NCBI GenBank assembly: GCA_027010905.1
Contig: JALVBA010000035.1
Span: 1-13,724, forward strand
Direction of reading: 5' to 3'
DNA: 13,724 nt
DNA from: Marinilabiliaceae bacterium
GTDB taxonomy: Bacteria > Bacteroidota > Bacteroidia > Bacteroidales > Marinilabiliaceae
The translations under genes were made by a program, and so were the position numbers. The notes under the pieces are model-generated. The model made no database searches and was not told where the DNA came from. It saw nothing but the letters and a program-made list of their open reading frames with translations. Positions 6,511 to 13,724 of the stretch are shown in pieces (the stretch's first letter is position 1; every line of letters starts with the position of its first letter).

Positions 6511-8007
6511 TTACTGTATTTTTGATATTGCATCGATAAATGCCTCAACAGAGGCAGAAACAATGTCGACATTTGCAGCGAAGCCATAATATGATATCCC
6601 CTTGTGTTCAACCTGTACATGAACTTTACCCTGATCGTCACTGCCCCGGGTGATAGCCTGGATCAGGAACTCTTCGAGATGAACCTTACGCTTAACAAGA
6701 TTTTTCACAGCAGAAAATGCTGCATCGATAGGTCCGTTACCGGAAGCTGTTTCTGTAAAAATATCACCATTGAAATTAATAGATACAGTTGCGGTTGGGA
6801 TTGTTGATTTTCCACAAACAACCTGAAGGAATTCAAGCTTGGGAGCATGGTCAACCTTTGTTTTTTCTGCTCCAACCAGAACCTCAAGATCCTCATCAGT
6901 AATATCTTTCTTTTTATCAGCAAGAATAAGAAAATGATCATACAATTTTTTCAACTCTTCTCCTTCATACTCATATCCCAATATCTGTAACCGGTGCTTT
7001 ATAGCCGCCCGGCCACTACGGGCAGTAAGTACAATACTTGACTCTCTGACTCCAACATCAACAGGGTCGATGATTTCGTAGTTTTCACGGTTTTTCAACA
7101 CTCCGTCCTGATGAATACCGGATGAGTGAGCAAATGCGTTACGGCCAACAATTGCCTTATTAGGCTGAACCGGCATACGCATAAGTGTAGAGACCAGCTT
7201 ACTGGTTCTTATTATTTGTTTAGAGTCAATTTTAGTTTCAAAATCAAGGTCATGATGACTTTTTATTGCCATTACCACCTCCTCAAGAGAGGTGTTTCCG
7301 GCACGTTCACCCAAGCCATTAATTGTAACTTCAACCTGTCGGGCTCCGTTAGCAACTCCTGTTAATGAGTTGGCAGTGGCCATTCCGAGGTCGTTGTGGC
7401 AATGGGTTGAGATAACCGCCTTATCAATGTTGGGAACATTGTTGACAAGGTAGGCAATCTTCTCACCGTACTCTGTAGGAAGGCAATAACCTGTAGTGTC
7501 AGGAATATTAACAACAGTAGCACCGGCCTTAATAACAGCCTCAATCACACGAGCGAGATATTCATTTTCTGACCTGCCGGCATCTTCGGCATAAAATTCA
7601 ACATCATCAACAAAACGACGGGCATACTTAACGGCCTCAATGGCACGCTTAATAATTTCGTCTTCTGTTGAGTTGAGTTTTGATTTTATGTGGTAAGGAG
7701 ATGTTCCAATTCCTGTGTGAATCCGTCCTCTCTTTGCAAATTTAAGTGCGTCAGCTGCAACCTCAATATCTTTCTTAACGGCTCTGCTTAAGGCACAAAT
7801 CGTAGGATTGGAAACTGCCTTAGAGATTTCAACTACTGAGTTAAAATCGCCCGGACTAGAAATTGGGAATCCGGCCTCAATAACATCAACACCAAGTTTC
7901 TCAAGTTGTCTTGCAACTTCAATCTTCTCTATTGTATTTAGCTGGCAACCCGGAACCTGCTCTCCGTCTCGTAATGTTGTGTCAAAAATATAAACTCTAT
8001 CGCCCAT
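6511..8007 (-). CDS. leuA: 2-isopropylmalate synthase
   Basis: LeuA condenses 2-oxoisovalerate with acetyl-CoA, the committed step of leucine synthesis. The 498-residue protein has DTTLRDGEQ at 9-17 (metal ligand D14), THCHNDLG at 201-208 (metal ligands H202 and H204), H97 in the RIHTGIGTS segment typical of bacterial IPMS, and SSGIHQDG at 295-302 (catalytic His H299). The regulatory domain runs from about 390 and is the usual site of leucine feedback inhibition. It differs clearly from the paralogue at 2781-4298, which lacks the RIHT segment. The ATG at 8007 directly precedes the conserved barrel, as in relatives. It is the first leucine-specific gene of the operon, 100 bases after ilvC. Confidence 0.95.
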   Translation of the reverse strand: MGDRVYIFDTTLRDGEQVPGCQLNTIEKIEVARQLEKLGVDVIEAGFPISSPGDFNSVVEISKAVSNPTICALSRAVKKDIEVAADALKFAKRGRIHTGIGTSPYHIKSKLNSTEDEIIKRAIEAVKYARRFVDDVEFYAEDAGRSENEYLARVIEAVIKAGATVVNIPDTTGYCLPTEYGEKIAYLVNNVPNIDKAVISTHCHNDLGMATANSLTGVANGARQVEVTINGLGERAGNTSLEEVVMAIKSHHDLDFETKIDSKQIIRTSKLVSTLMRMPVQPNKAIVGRNAFAHSSGIHQDGVLKNRENYEIIDPVDVGVRESSIVLTARSGRAAIKHRLQILGYEYEGEELKKLYDHFLILADKKKDITDEDLEVLVGAEKTKVDHAPKLEFLQVVCGKSTIPTATVSINFNGDIFTETASGNGPIDAAFSAVKNLVKRKVHLEEFLIQAITRGSDDQGKVHVQVEHKGISYYGFAANVDIVSASVEAFIDAISKIQ

Positions 8008-8032
8008 GATTTTGGAATTTTGTGTAATACTT

Positions 8033-8100
8033 TCAGCGATTAGCTGCTAATCATTAGAACTTCTTGAAAATAGTTTTAATGGCTAACAGCTATCAGCTGA
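8033..8100. repeat. Imperfect inverted repeat between ilvC and leuA
   Basis: The arms 8033-8046 and 8087-8100 match as reverse complements at 11 of 14 positions. TTAG (8054-8057) and CTAA (8083-8086) add an inner stem. The AGCTGATAGCTGTTAGC flavour resembles interspersed repeats I recall from Bacteroidota intergenic DNA. It fills most of the 100-base gap and would form a hairpin in the operon mRNA. It has no T-run on the operon strand, so it is not a typical terminator. Confidence 0.5.
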
Positions 8101-8107
8101 GAGTCTT

Positions 8108-9152
8108 TTAATTATTTTCCGGACGTAATTTTCTTACTGCCGTCCCGGCTTGCCACATCTCTGATTCGTGCAGCTCTTTTAACTCATCATTCAGTTTCAC
8201 CCGGTAATCCGACTGACTGTTTGAATCGATTGAACGTTGTGCCTCATTTCCTTTTGTAACTTCGCTGTATAGGTCTTCAAACACAGGCTTAGAAGCGTCG
8301 CGGAATTTCTTCCACCAATCAAGAGCACCTCTTTGAGCTGTAGTTGAACAGTTAGCGTACATCCAGTCCATACCATTTTCAGCAACAAGAGGCATCAGGC
8401 TCTGTGTAAGTTCCTCAACAGTTTCGTTGAAAGCTTCAGAAGGAGTATGACCGTTAGCACGAAGAACTTCGTACTGAGCAGCAAAAATACCCTGAATAGC
8501 ACCCATCAGAGTCCCACGCTCACCTGTAAGGTCACTGTAAACTTCTCTTTTGAATGTTGTTTCGAAAAGGTATCCCGAACCAACTCCAATACCAAGAGCA
8601 ACAACACGGTCTTTAGCTCTTCCGGTAGCATCCTGAAAAATAGCGAAACTTGAGTTAAGGCCTCTTCCTTCGAGGAACATTCTGCGCAGACTTGTGCCTG
8701 ATCCTTTAGGTGCAACAAGAATTACATCTACGTCAGCAGGAGGAATAATGTTTGTTCTCTCCTTGTAGGTGATACCAAATCCGTGTGAGAAATAGAGTGC
8801 TTTACCCGGAGTCAGGTATTTTTTTACTGTAGGCCAAACGGCAATTTGACCTGCATCAGAAAGAAGATACTGAATGATTGTACCTCTATCAAGTGCCTCT
8901 TCAATTTCGAAAAGTGTCTCTCCCGGAACCCATCCGTCAGCAACTGCTTTATCCCATGTAGCACTCTCTTTTCTCTGTCCGATAATCACATTGAAACCAT
9001 TATCCTTAAGGTTTAACGCCTGTCCCGGCCCCTGAACACCATATCCGATAACTGCAATAGTTTCGTCTTTTAATGTCTCTTGTGCTTTACTCAGGAAACT
9101 CTTCCCTTGTTACTACGCTTTCTTCTACTCCGCCAAAATTAATCTTAGCCAT
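8108..9152 (-). pseudogene. ilvC: Ketol-acid reductoisomerase, interrupted by a frameshift
   Basis: IlvC isomerises and reduces 2-acetolactate and 2-aceto-2-hydroxybutyrate with NADPH. Translation from the ATG at 9152 gives a proper IlvC N-terminus ending TREEFPE, then a TAA stop at 9087-9089 (codon 22). The +1 frame continues the protein from LSKAQETLKD at about 9094 and is open to 8108. Joined, they make 348 residues, the expected length for the short class. The Rossmann motif GYGVQGPG (37-44), catalytic H124 and metal ligands D208 and E212 are present. Without the join the open part has no in-frame ATG; its first usable start is GTG at 8989, which would omit residues 1-55 and the dinucleotide motif. 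The reading TTTCCTGAG fits loss of CT from an ancestral TTTCCTCTGAG. It may be a real mutation, a sequencing error, or less likely a recoding site. Confidence 0.88.
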
Positions 9153-9173
9153 AATTACTTATATTAATAGTTA

Positions 9174-9202
9174 AATTGTTGTATTGCTGAATTGTTGTAT
9201 TG
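9174..9202. repeat. 13-base direct repeat between ilvN and ilvC
   Basis: AATTGTTGTATTG occurs exactly twice (9174-9186 and 9190-9202), giving a 16-base period. It sits in the 122-base AT-rich gap upstream of ilvC. No protein or RNA role is evident. Confidence 0.5.
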
Positions 9203-9274
9203 TTAAACGAACTGTTTATTGTCAGATTGATTAAATCATTATAGCAATAATTCTGCAAAAATAGTTATTTGTTT

Positions 9275-9817
9275 TTAATCTTTTGTTGTTTTTTCATCTT
9301 CAATCTTTTTCAGATAGTCGGAAAGTAGCTCTTTTTTGAGTTTGGTAACAGCAACTCTTCCCGATCTTACAAACTGAGTAACCCCAAATTGGTTTAGTTT
9401 TTCAAACAGCTCCTGAGTCTCACTTTTATGCCCTGATTTCTCAACTACAGTATACTCTTTTGTTATCTCCAGAATTCGGGCATTGTGTTTACGGATTATT
9501 CTTTCAACTTCATCACTCTCAAGAATTGCAGCCGTAGAAACTTTGTAGAGTGCTATCTCCTGATGAATAACGTCTTCGGCTTTAAAAACATAAGACTTAA
9601 TAACATCAATTAGTTTATCCAACTGCCCTCTCACCTTTTCTATCTGCTCACGGGTTGTAAAAACAATAATAGTTATTTTGTGTATTCCATGTATTGCCGA
9701 CTCTGAAGATGTTATACTCTCAATATTTACATTTCTACGTGTAAAAACGGTTGAAACCTGACTAAGTAGTCCTATGTGGTTTTCCGAAAATATTGATATT
9801 GTAAATTCCTGTTTCAT
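9275..9817 (-). CDS. ilvN: Acetolactate synthase, small regulatory subunit
   Basis: This subunit activates the catalytic IlvB subunit and gives it feedback inhibition, usually by valine. The 180 residues comprise an N-terminal ACT domain (about 4-75) and the C-terminal small-subunit domain. The effector-site residues known from E. coli IlvH (N11, G14, N29) are all present with an offset of two: N13, G16 and N31 in NIESIT. The sequence therefore predicts a valine-sensitive enzyme. The gene begins 53 bases after ilvB, the usual partner arrangement. Either ilvN or ilvH is an acceptable name, since only one copy is seen here. Confidence 0.94.
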   Translation of the reverse strand: MKQEFTISIFSENHIGLLSQVSTVFTRRNVNIESITSSESAIHGIHKITIIVFTTREQIEKVRGQLDKLIDVIKSYVFKAEDVIHQEIALYKVSTAAILESDEVERIIRKHNARILEITKEYTVVEKSGHKSETQELFEKLNQFGVTQFVRSGRVAVTKLKKELLSDYLKKIEDEKTTKD

Positions 9818-9870
9818 GAAAAATAATTTATCAAGTTTGTTAAGATGCTTATTAGTTTCGGATTTCGGGT

Positions 9871-11577
9871 TTATTCTAAACGTATATCAGAAACGGATGC
9901 TCCAGCCGGAACCATCGGGAACACATTACCCTCCTTCTCTACAATTGCTTCGATAAGGTATGGCCCTTCATGCTCAACAAGATTTTTAATTGCCGAGTCG
10001 AGTTTGTCTCTTGATTCAACCAATTCCGAAGGCATGTGATACCCTTTACAGATACCCTGGAAATCGGGATTGATTAATTCGGTAGAGGCGTATCGTTTGT
10101 CAAAAAACAGCTCTTGCCACTGGCGAACCATCCCAAGGAAACTGTTATTTAGCAGTACCACTTTCACAGGTATCTTTGATTGGAATATTGTTCCAAGCTC
10201 CTGAATAGTCATCTGAAAACCACCATCACCAACAAACAGAACAACGTCCCTGTCGGGTTTACCCATCTTAGCACCAATAGCAGCCGGCAGTCCGAATCCC
10301 ATTGTACCCAACCCACCTGATGTAACCACACTTCTGGTCTGCTTAAACTTAAAGTATCGGGCAGCCATCATCTGGTGTTGCCCCACATCGGTAACCATTA
10401 TGGCATCATCATCAAAAGCTTGTGACACTCGATGTATCACTTCACCCATTGATAATTTTTTATGAGAAGGATTAATCTCCTTCTTTATAATTTTTCGTGT
10501 CTCAATATTTGTCAGCCCCTGAAACTCTTTTAACCATTCGGAGCGGTCAATAGATGATACTTTTTCACTTATCAGAGGAAGTGTAACTTTTACATTTCCT
10601 AAGATGGAGACATCGGCGTATACATTTTTATTCACCTCAGCAGGGTCGATATCCAGATGGATAATCTTTGCCTTCTTCGCGTATTTATCGAGGTTACCCG
10701 TCACCCTGTCGTCAAAACGCATACCAACAGCGATTATAAGGTCGGCATCATTGGTTTTTACATTGGGGGCGTAGTGTCCGTGCATTCCCAGCATACCAAT
10801 ATTCAGTCTGTGGTCAGAGGGAATGGCAGACAATCCGAGCAGTGTGTAGGCAGCGGGGATGTCAGATTTCTCAAGAAACTCAAGAGCCTCTGATTCGGCA
10901 TTACCAAGTATTACTCCCTGACCAATCAGAGCCATCGGTTTTTTAGCAAGATTGATAAGGCGGGCTGCTTCATCGATTTGCGTGTAGTCAGTCTTTGGCA
11001 GAGGACGGTAACTACGGATGAAATCTATCTTTTTATACTCATATTCAAACTCTCCAAATTGTGCATCTTTTGTAATGTCAAGAACCACCGGTCCAGGCCT
11101 GCCCGATTTGGCGAGATAGAATGCTTTTGCAAAAGCTTCAGGAATATCCTCGGCTCTTTTTATCTGATAATTCCATTTTGTAATTGGCTGAGTGATACCA
11201 ACCACATCAATCTCCTGAAAAGCATCTGTTCCCAAAAGTGATGAGGCAACCTGTCCACTTATTACTACTAATGGAGTGGAGTCGAGCATAGCATCAGCAA
11301 TACCTGTTACTGCATTAGTAGCCCCCGGCCCTGAAGTTACAATACCAACACCTACTTTTCCTGTAACACGGGCATATCCTTGTGCGGCATGTATTGCACC
11401 CTGCTCGTGACGTGTTAAGATATGATTAAGCTTGTCGTAGTAATCATGCATTGCATCGTAAACCGGCATAATTGCCCCACCCGGGTATCCGAATAAAACA
11501 TCTACCCCTTCATTTATCAATGATAGAATAACAGCTTCTGAGCCGCTTATCTTTTTCTTATCCTTCTTTTTGAACAT
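9871..11577 (-). CDS. ilvB: Acetolactate synthase, large catalytic subunit
   Basis: IlvB is the thiamine diphosphate enzyme that joins two pyruvates to acetolactate (valine and leucine branch), or pyruvate and 2-oxobutyrate to acetohydroxybutyrate (isoleucine branch). The 568-residue protein shows the complete order of domains. The N-terminal pyrimidine-binding domain has catalytic E58 in TRHEQGA; the central FAD domain is around 200-340; the C-terminal domain has the diphosphate motif G450-D451-G452 ending at N477-N478, followed by SFLGMVRQWQ. The first nine residues are Lys-rich and variable, but ATG 11577 is the natural start, 36 bases after ilvD. It receives 2-oxobutyrate from the CimA-LeuCD-LeuB route inferred for this operon. 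Confidence 0.97.
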   Translation of the reverse strand: MFKKKDKKKISGSEAVILSLINEGVDVLFGYPGGAIMPVYDAMHDYYDKLNHILTRHEQGAIHAAQGYARVTGKVGVGIVTSGPGATNAVTGIADAMLDSTPLVVISGQVASSLLGTDAFQEIDVVGITQPITKWNYQIKRAEDIPEAFAKAFYLAKSGRPGPVVLDITKDAQFGEFEYEYKKIDFIRSYRPLPKTDYTQIDEAARLINLAKKPMALIGQGVILGNAESEALEFLEKSDIPAAYTLLGLSAIPSDHRLNIGMLGMHGHYAPNVKTNDADLIIAVGMRFDDRVTGNLDKYAKKAKIIHLDIDPAEVNKNVYADVSILGNVKVTLPLISEKVSSIDRSEWLKEFQGLTNIETRKIIKKEINPSHKKLSMGEVIHRVSQAFDDDAIMVTDVGQHQMMAARYFKFKQTRSVVTSGGLGTMGFGLPAAIGAKMGKPDRDVVLFVGDGGFQMTIQELGTIFQSKIPVKVVLLNNSFLGMVRQWQELFFDKRYASTELINPDFQGICKGYHMPSELVESRDKLDSAIKNLVEHEGPYLIEAIVEKEGNVFPMVPAGASVSDIRLE

Positions 11578-11613
11578 ATTCGTTACGTTGTTTTAGCAAA
11601 AACCAGCAGCACA

Positions 11614-13440
11614 TTAAATAAGTCTTACAGCGCCCTTATCAGCAGAGCTTACCAGACTGGCATAAGCTTTTAATGATTTTGATATCTTTCTGTCCCGGCT
11701 AACCGGTTTAAATGCATCATCTCCTCTTTTCAGCTCCTCACGTCTTCTATCCTCAATCTCATCATCAGAGATGCAAAGTTCTATTGTCCTGTTAGGAATG
11801 TCAATCTTTATCTCATCACCTGTTTGAACGATCGCAATATTTCCTCCGGCAGCAGCCTCGGGTGAAGCATGACCAATAGATAACCCTGAGGTACCACCTG
11901 AAAAACGTCCGTCGGTTAACAGAGCACACTCCTTTCCGAGTTTCCGGGATTTAAGGTATGAAGTGGGATAGAGCATCTCCTGCATTCCGGGTCCGCCTTT
12001 GGGTCCTTCGTAACGAATAATCACTACATCGCCGGCTATCACTTCACCTGAGAGTATTCCTTTTATCGAATCGTCCTGTGATTCGTAAACCCGAGCTTTA
12101 CCTGTGAAGGTGAAAATTGACTCATCCACACCGGCGGTTTTTACGATACAACCATCTTCGGCCAAATTACCAAATAGGACAGCCAGACCTCCATCTTCTG
12201 AGTAGGGGCTTTTTGTACTTCTAACACATCCGTTCTCTCTGTCGGTGTCTAACTCTTTGTACACAGATTTTTGTGAACCCATCTTCAGGTTACGTACTCC
12301 GGCAGGAGCACTTTTGTAGAGAGCCTTAGCCTCATCGGAGCAGAAAGGGCTCATGATATCATATTTCTTAAGAATCTTCTCCAACGAAGGAGAATCTACT
12401 CTGGATACGAAAGGGTCAATAAGTCCGGCACAATTTAACTCGCTCAATATTCCAATAATTCCACCTGCACGGTTAACATCCTCGATGTGATAGTGAGAGT
12501 TAGGAGCAACTTTACATAGAACCGGAGTTTTACGTGATATCTCATCAATGTCTTTCACCGTAAAATCAACCTCTGCCTCATGAGCTATTGCCAAAAGGTG
12601 AAGTACGGTATTTGTAGAACCACCCATTGCAACATCAAGAGTCATGGCATTTCTAAATGCAGCTTTTGTGGCTACTGACCGGGGTAGAACAGAGGTGTCT
12701 CCCTCAAAGTAATATTTCTTTGTGATTTCAACAATTTGCTCGGCGGCTTTGTCAAATAGTTTTGTGCGATTAACGTGCGTTGCTACAATTGTACCGTTAC
12801 CCGGAAGCGCAAGACCTAAAGCTTCGTTAAGACAGTTCATTGAGTTTGCAGTGAACATGCCTGAGCAGGAGCCGCAAGTAGGACATGCATTCTTCTCAAT
12901 CACCTCAACATCCTCATCCGAGACCGTATCGTCAGCCGCCACAACCATTGCATCCACCAGATCGAGACTACGTCCCAGCCCTTTACCGGCCTCCATTGGT
13001 CCGCCTGAAACAAAAACTGTAGGGATGTTAAGCCTCATTGAAGCCATCAACATTCCGGGAGTTATTTTATCACAGTTACTGATGCAAATCATCGCATCAA
13101 CTTTGTGTGCATTTGCCATATATTCAACGCTATCAGCAATCAGGTCTCTCGAAGGTAGAGAGTAGAGCATTCCGTCATGCCCCATTGCAATACCGTCATC
13201 AATAGCAATTGTATTGAATTCAGCTGCAAAAAAACCATGAGACTCAACAGCTTTTTTAACCTCCTGACCAATCTTATGCAGATGCACATGCCCCGGAACA
13301 AACTGCGTAAAGGAGTTCACAATGGCAATAACAGGTCTACCAAAATGTTGCTCCTGCATTCCGTTTGCTCTCCAAAGACTTCGAGCCCCTGCCATTAGCC
13401 GTCCTTGTGTTGATTTAGCACTCCTGAGTTCTATTTTCAT
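11614..13440 (-). CDS. ilvD: Dihydroxy-acid dehydratase
   Basis: IlvD removes water from 2,3-dihydroxyisovalerate and 2,3-dihydroxy-3-methylvalerate, giving the keto acids of valine and isoleucine. I start it at ATG 13440 (608 residues, MKIELRSAKS), which matches relatives. The in-frame TTG at 13452 would add four residues. Iron-sulfur cysteines are C123 in SNCDKITPGM and C192 in CPTCGSCSG. The first region reads NSFTQFVPGH without a cysteine, as in the E. coli type with an oxygen-sensitive cluster. DGRFSGGTSGLSIGH at 510-524 is the conserved C-terminal active-site segment. It is the first structural gene after the attenuator, so read-through at 13472-13509 controls it and everything downstream. 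Confidence 0.97.
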   Translation of the reverse strand: MKIELRSAKSTQGRLMAGARSLWRANGMQEQHFGRPVIAIVNSFTQFVPGHVHLHKIGQEVKKAVESHGFFAAEFNTIAIDDGIAMGHDGMLYSLPSRDLIADSVEYMANAHKVDAMICISNCDKITPGMLMASMRLNIPTVFVSGGPMEAGKGLGRSLDLVDAMVVAADDTVSDEDVEVIEKNACPTCGSCSGMFTANSMNCLNEALGLALPGNGTIVATHVNRTKLFDKAAEQIVEITKKYYFEGDTSVLPRSVATKAAFRNAMTLDVAMGGSTNTVLHLLAIAHEAEVDFTVKDIDEISRKTPVLCKVAPNSHYHIEDVNRAGGIIGILSELNCAGLIDPFVSRVDSPSLEKILKKYDIMSPFCSDEAKALYKSAPAGVRNLKMGSQKSVYKELDTDRENGCVRSTKSPYSEDGGLAVLFGNLAEDGCIVKTAGVDESIFTFTGKARVYESQDDSIKGILSGEVIAGDVVIIRYEGPKGGPGMQEMLYPTSYLKSRKLGKECALLTDGRFSGGTSGLSIGHASPEAAAGGNIAIVQTGDEIKIDIPNRTIELCISDDEIEDRRREELKRGDDAFKPVSRDRKISKSLKAYASLVSSADKGAVRLI

Positions 13441-13465
13441 CGTATTAATCAATTTAAAATCTATT

Positions 13466-13509
13466 ATATAAAAAGAGCCTTCCCCGTGTGTTGGTGAGAA
13501 AGGCTCTTT
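13466..13509 (-). terminator. Attenuator: intrinsic terminator in the ilv-leu leader
   Basis: On the minus strand AAAGAGCCTT (13509-13500) pairs perfectly with AAGGCTCTTT (13481-13472), and UCUC/GGGG wobble pairs can extend the stem inward. The stem runs into a U-rich tail (CUCUUUUUAUAUAA). It lies 31 bases before the ilvD start and after the leader peptide, so by default it should stop transcription before the structural genes. Confidence 0.92.
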
Positions 13510-13544
13510 AAATATTATTGTTTTTTACCTATACCATTCTCACC
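13493..13544 (-). promoter_or_regulatory. Antiterminator pairing that excludes the terminator
   Basis: GGTGAGAATGG (13544-13534), overlapping the leader peptide stop codon, pairs with CCTTTCTCACC (13503-13493). Eight consecutive pairs are followed by one T-T mismatch and two further G-C pairs. The second segment contains part of the 5' arm and loop of the terminator, so the two hairpins cannot coexist. The first segment can instead pair with ATTCTCA (13581-13575) within the leader coding region, seven pairs, giving the classical 1:2, 2:3, 3:4 scheme. Confidence 0.8.
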
Positions 13545-13602
13545 TCTCTGAATCAATCAAGAGAATATCAATACTGAGAATATGTAACAAGTAATTATTC
13601 AT
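13540..13602 (-). CDS. Leu/Ile-rich leader peptide of the ilv-leu operon
   Basis: A 20-codon frame begins with ATG at 13602 and ends with TGA at 13540-13542. Residues 5-16 read LLHILSIDILLI: five Leu and four Ile among twelve codons, nine of twenty overall, with no Val. It starts about 18 bases after the -7 element and ends at the start of the antiterminator segment. Inference: when charged Leu- or Ile-tRNA is short, the ribosome stalls within codons 5-16, leaving the antiterminator segment free. When supply is good it reaches the stop codon and covers that segment, so the terminator forms. The peptide itself likely has no function. All Ile codons are ATT; Leu codons are TTG, TTA and CTC. Confidence 0.88.
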   Translation of the reverse strand: MNNYLLHILSIDILLIDSER

Positions 13603-13620
13603 TTTGTTATAATTGGGGAG

Positions 13621-13651
13621 CAAAGTTAGAGGTATAAATGTAAATTCCAAA
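13621..13651 (-). promoter_or_regulatory. Promoter of the ilv-leu operon, Bacteroidota type
   Basis: The minus strand carries TTTG (13651-13648), a 19-base spacer, then TAACTTTG (13628-13621). This fits the Bacteroidota -33/-7 consensus (TTTG, 19 to 21 bases, TAnnTTTG). Transcription would start near 13613-13616, leaving only about a dozen bases before the leader peptide ATG. Confidence 0.88.
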
Positions 13652-13684
13652 AAACAACCAAAAAAAAGTTGAAATAACTGTTTG

Positions 13685-13706
13685 TTTTATACTTATTTTA
13701 TACTTA
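13685..13706. repeat. Two tandem 11-base repeats upstream of the operon promoter
   Basis: TTTTATACTTA occurs twice without a gap (13685-13695 and 13696-13706), about 70 to 90 bases upstream of the predicted transcription start. An 11-base period is close to one helical turn, so it could bind a regulator on one face or act as an AT-rich bent segment. Chance in AT-rich DNA is also possible. Confidence 0.45.
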
Positions 13707-13724
13707 TTGTTACGAATTAATAGT

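Noticed and set aside
8108..8989. A free-standing 293-residue reductoisomerase starting at GTG 8989
   Set aside because: The preceding 100 bases clearly encode the rest of the Rossmann domain in the same frame, and a proper N-terminus lies just upstream in another frame. The short form is a by-product of the frameshift.
9085..9098. Programmed +1 frameshift in ilvC
   Set aside because: The site TTT CCT GAG TAA lacks the known bacterial +1 pattern (for example the CTT TGA C of prfB) and has no upstream stimulator that I can see. Loss of two bases from a CT repeat is simpler, though not excluded against.
9256..9263. Possible internal promoter for ilvC (minus-strand TATTTTTG, fits TAnnTTTG)
   Set aside because: No -33 TTTG occurs at 19 to 21 bases, and the match is easily met by chance in this AT-rich gap.
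2745..13398. Numerous open frames of 60 to 147 codons antisense to, or in other frames within, the ilv and leu genes
   Set aside because: All lie inside strongly supported genes, have no family resemblance, and are explained as shadows of the coding strand.
13441..13452. ilvD start at TTG 13452
   Set aside because: ATG at 13440 gives an N-terminus that matches the family; the upstream TTG adds four unconserved residues.
13453..13620. T-box riboswitch or another tRNA- or metabolite-sensing leader
   Set aside because: The leader is too short for a T-box stem I and has no T-box sequence. The Leu/Ile-rich frame explains the structure better.

Overview
The window looks like chromosomal DNA of a Bacteroidota bacterium, probably class Bacteroidia. 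The evidence is a TAnnTTTG-type -7 promoter element, AT-rich starts without clear Shine-Dalgarno sequences, and protein sequences that resemble Bacteroidales branched-chain amino acid enzymes. Species cannot be told from the sequence alone.

Nearly all of it is one minus-strand operon, read from right to left. It begins at about 13.65 kb with a promoter (TTTG-N19-TAACTTTG). Next is a 20-codon leader peptide in which nine of twelve consecutive codons are Leu or Ile. A regulatory RNA follows, with two mutually exclusive hairpins, the second a canonical intrinsic terminator. The structural genes follow in the order ilvD, ilvB, ilvN, ilvC, leuA, leuC, leuD, cimA, leuB, and a strong terminator lies 38 bases past leuB. 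IlvBN, IlvC and IlvD serve the common part of the valine, leucine and isoleucine pathways. LeuA, LeuCD and LeuB make the leucine-specific keto acid. The gene between leuD and leuB matches Leptospira-type (R)-citramalate synthase at every pyruvate-pocket position I could check. With LeuCD and LeuB it would give 2-oxobutyrate, and so isoleucine, from pyruvate without threonine. The operon's outputs (Leu and Ile) match the codons tested by the leader peptide.

Two things break the ordinary picture. ilvC is split by a frameshift after codon 20, as if two bases were lost from a CTCT run, so only an N-terminally incomplete reductoisomerase is open as read. Several intra-operon gaps also carry different short palindromic or tandem repeats.

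Left of the operon is an AT-rich stretch without convincing genes. Then comes a minus-strand gene for a secreted or anchored thioredoxin-fold protein that has lost both active-site cysteines (YAPS in place of CxxC). Beyond it is a noncoding stretch with several palindromes, and at the left edge the first 17 codons of another minus-strand gene. I saw no tRNA, rRNA, CRISPR array or transposase gene.
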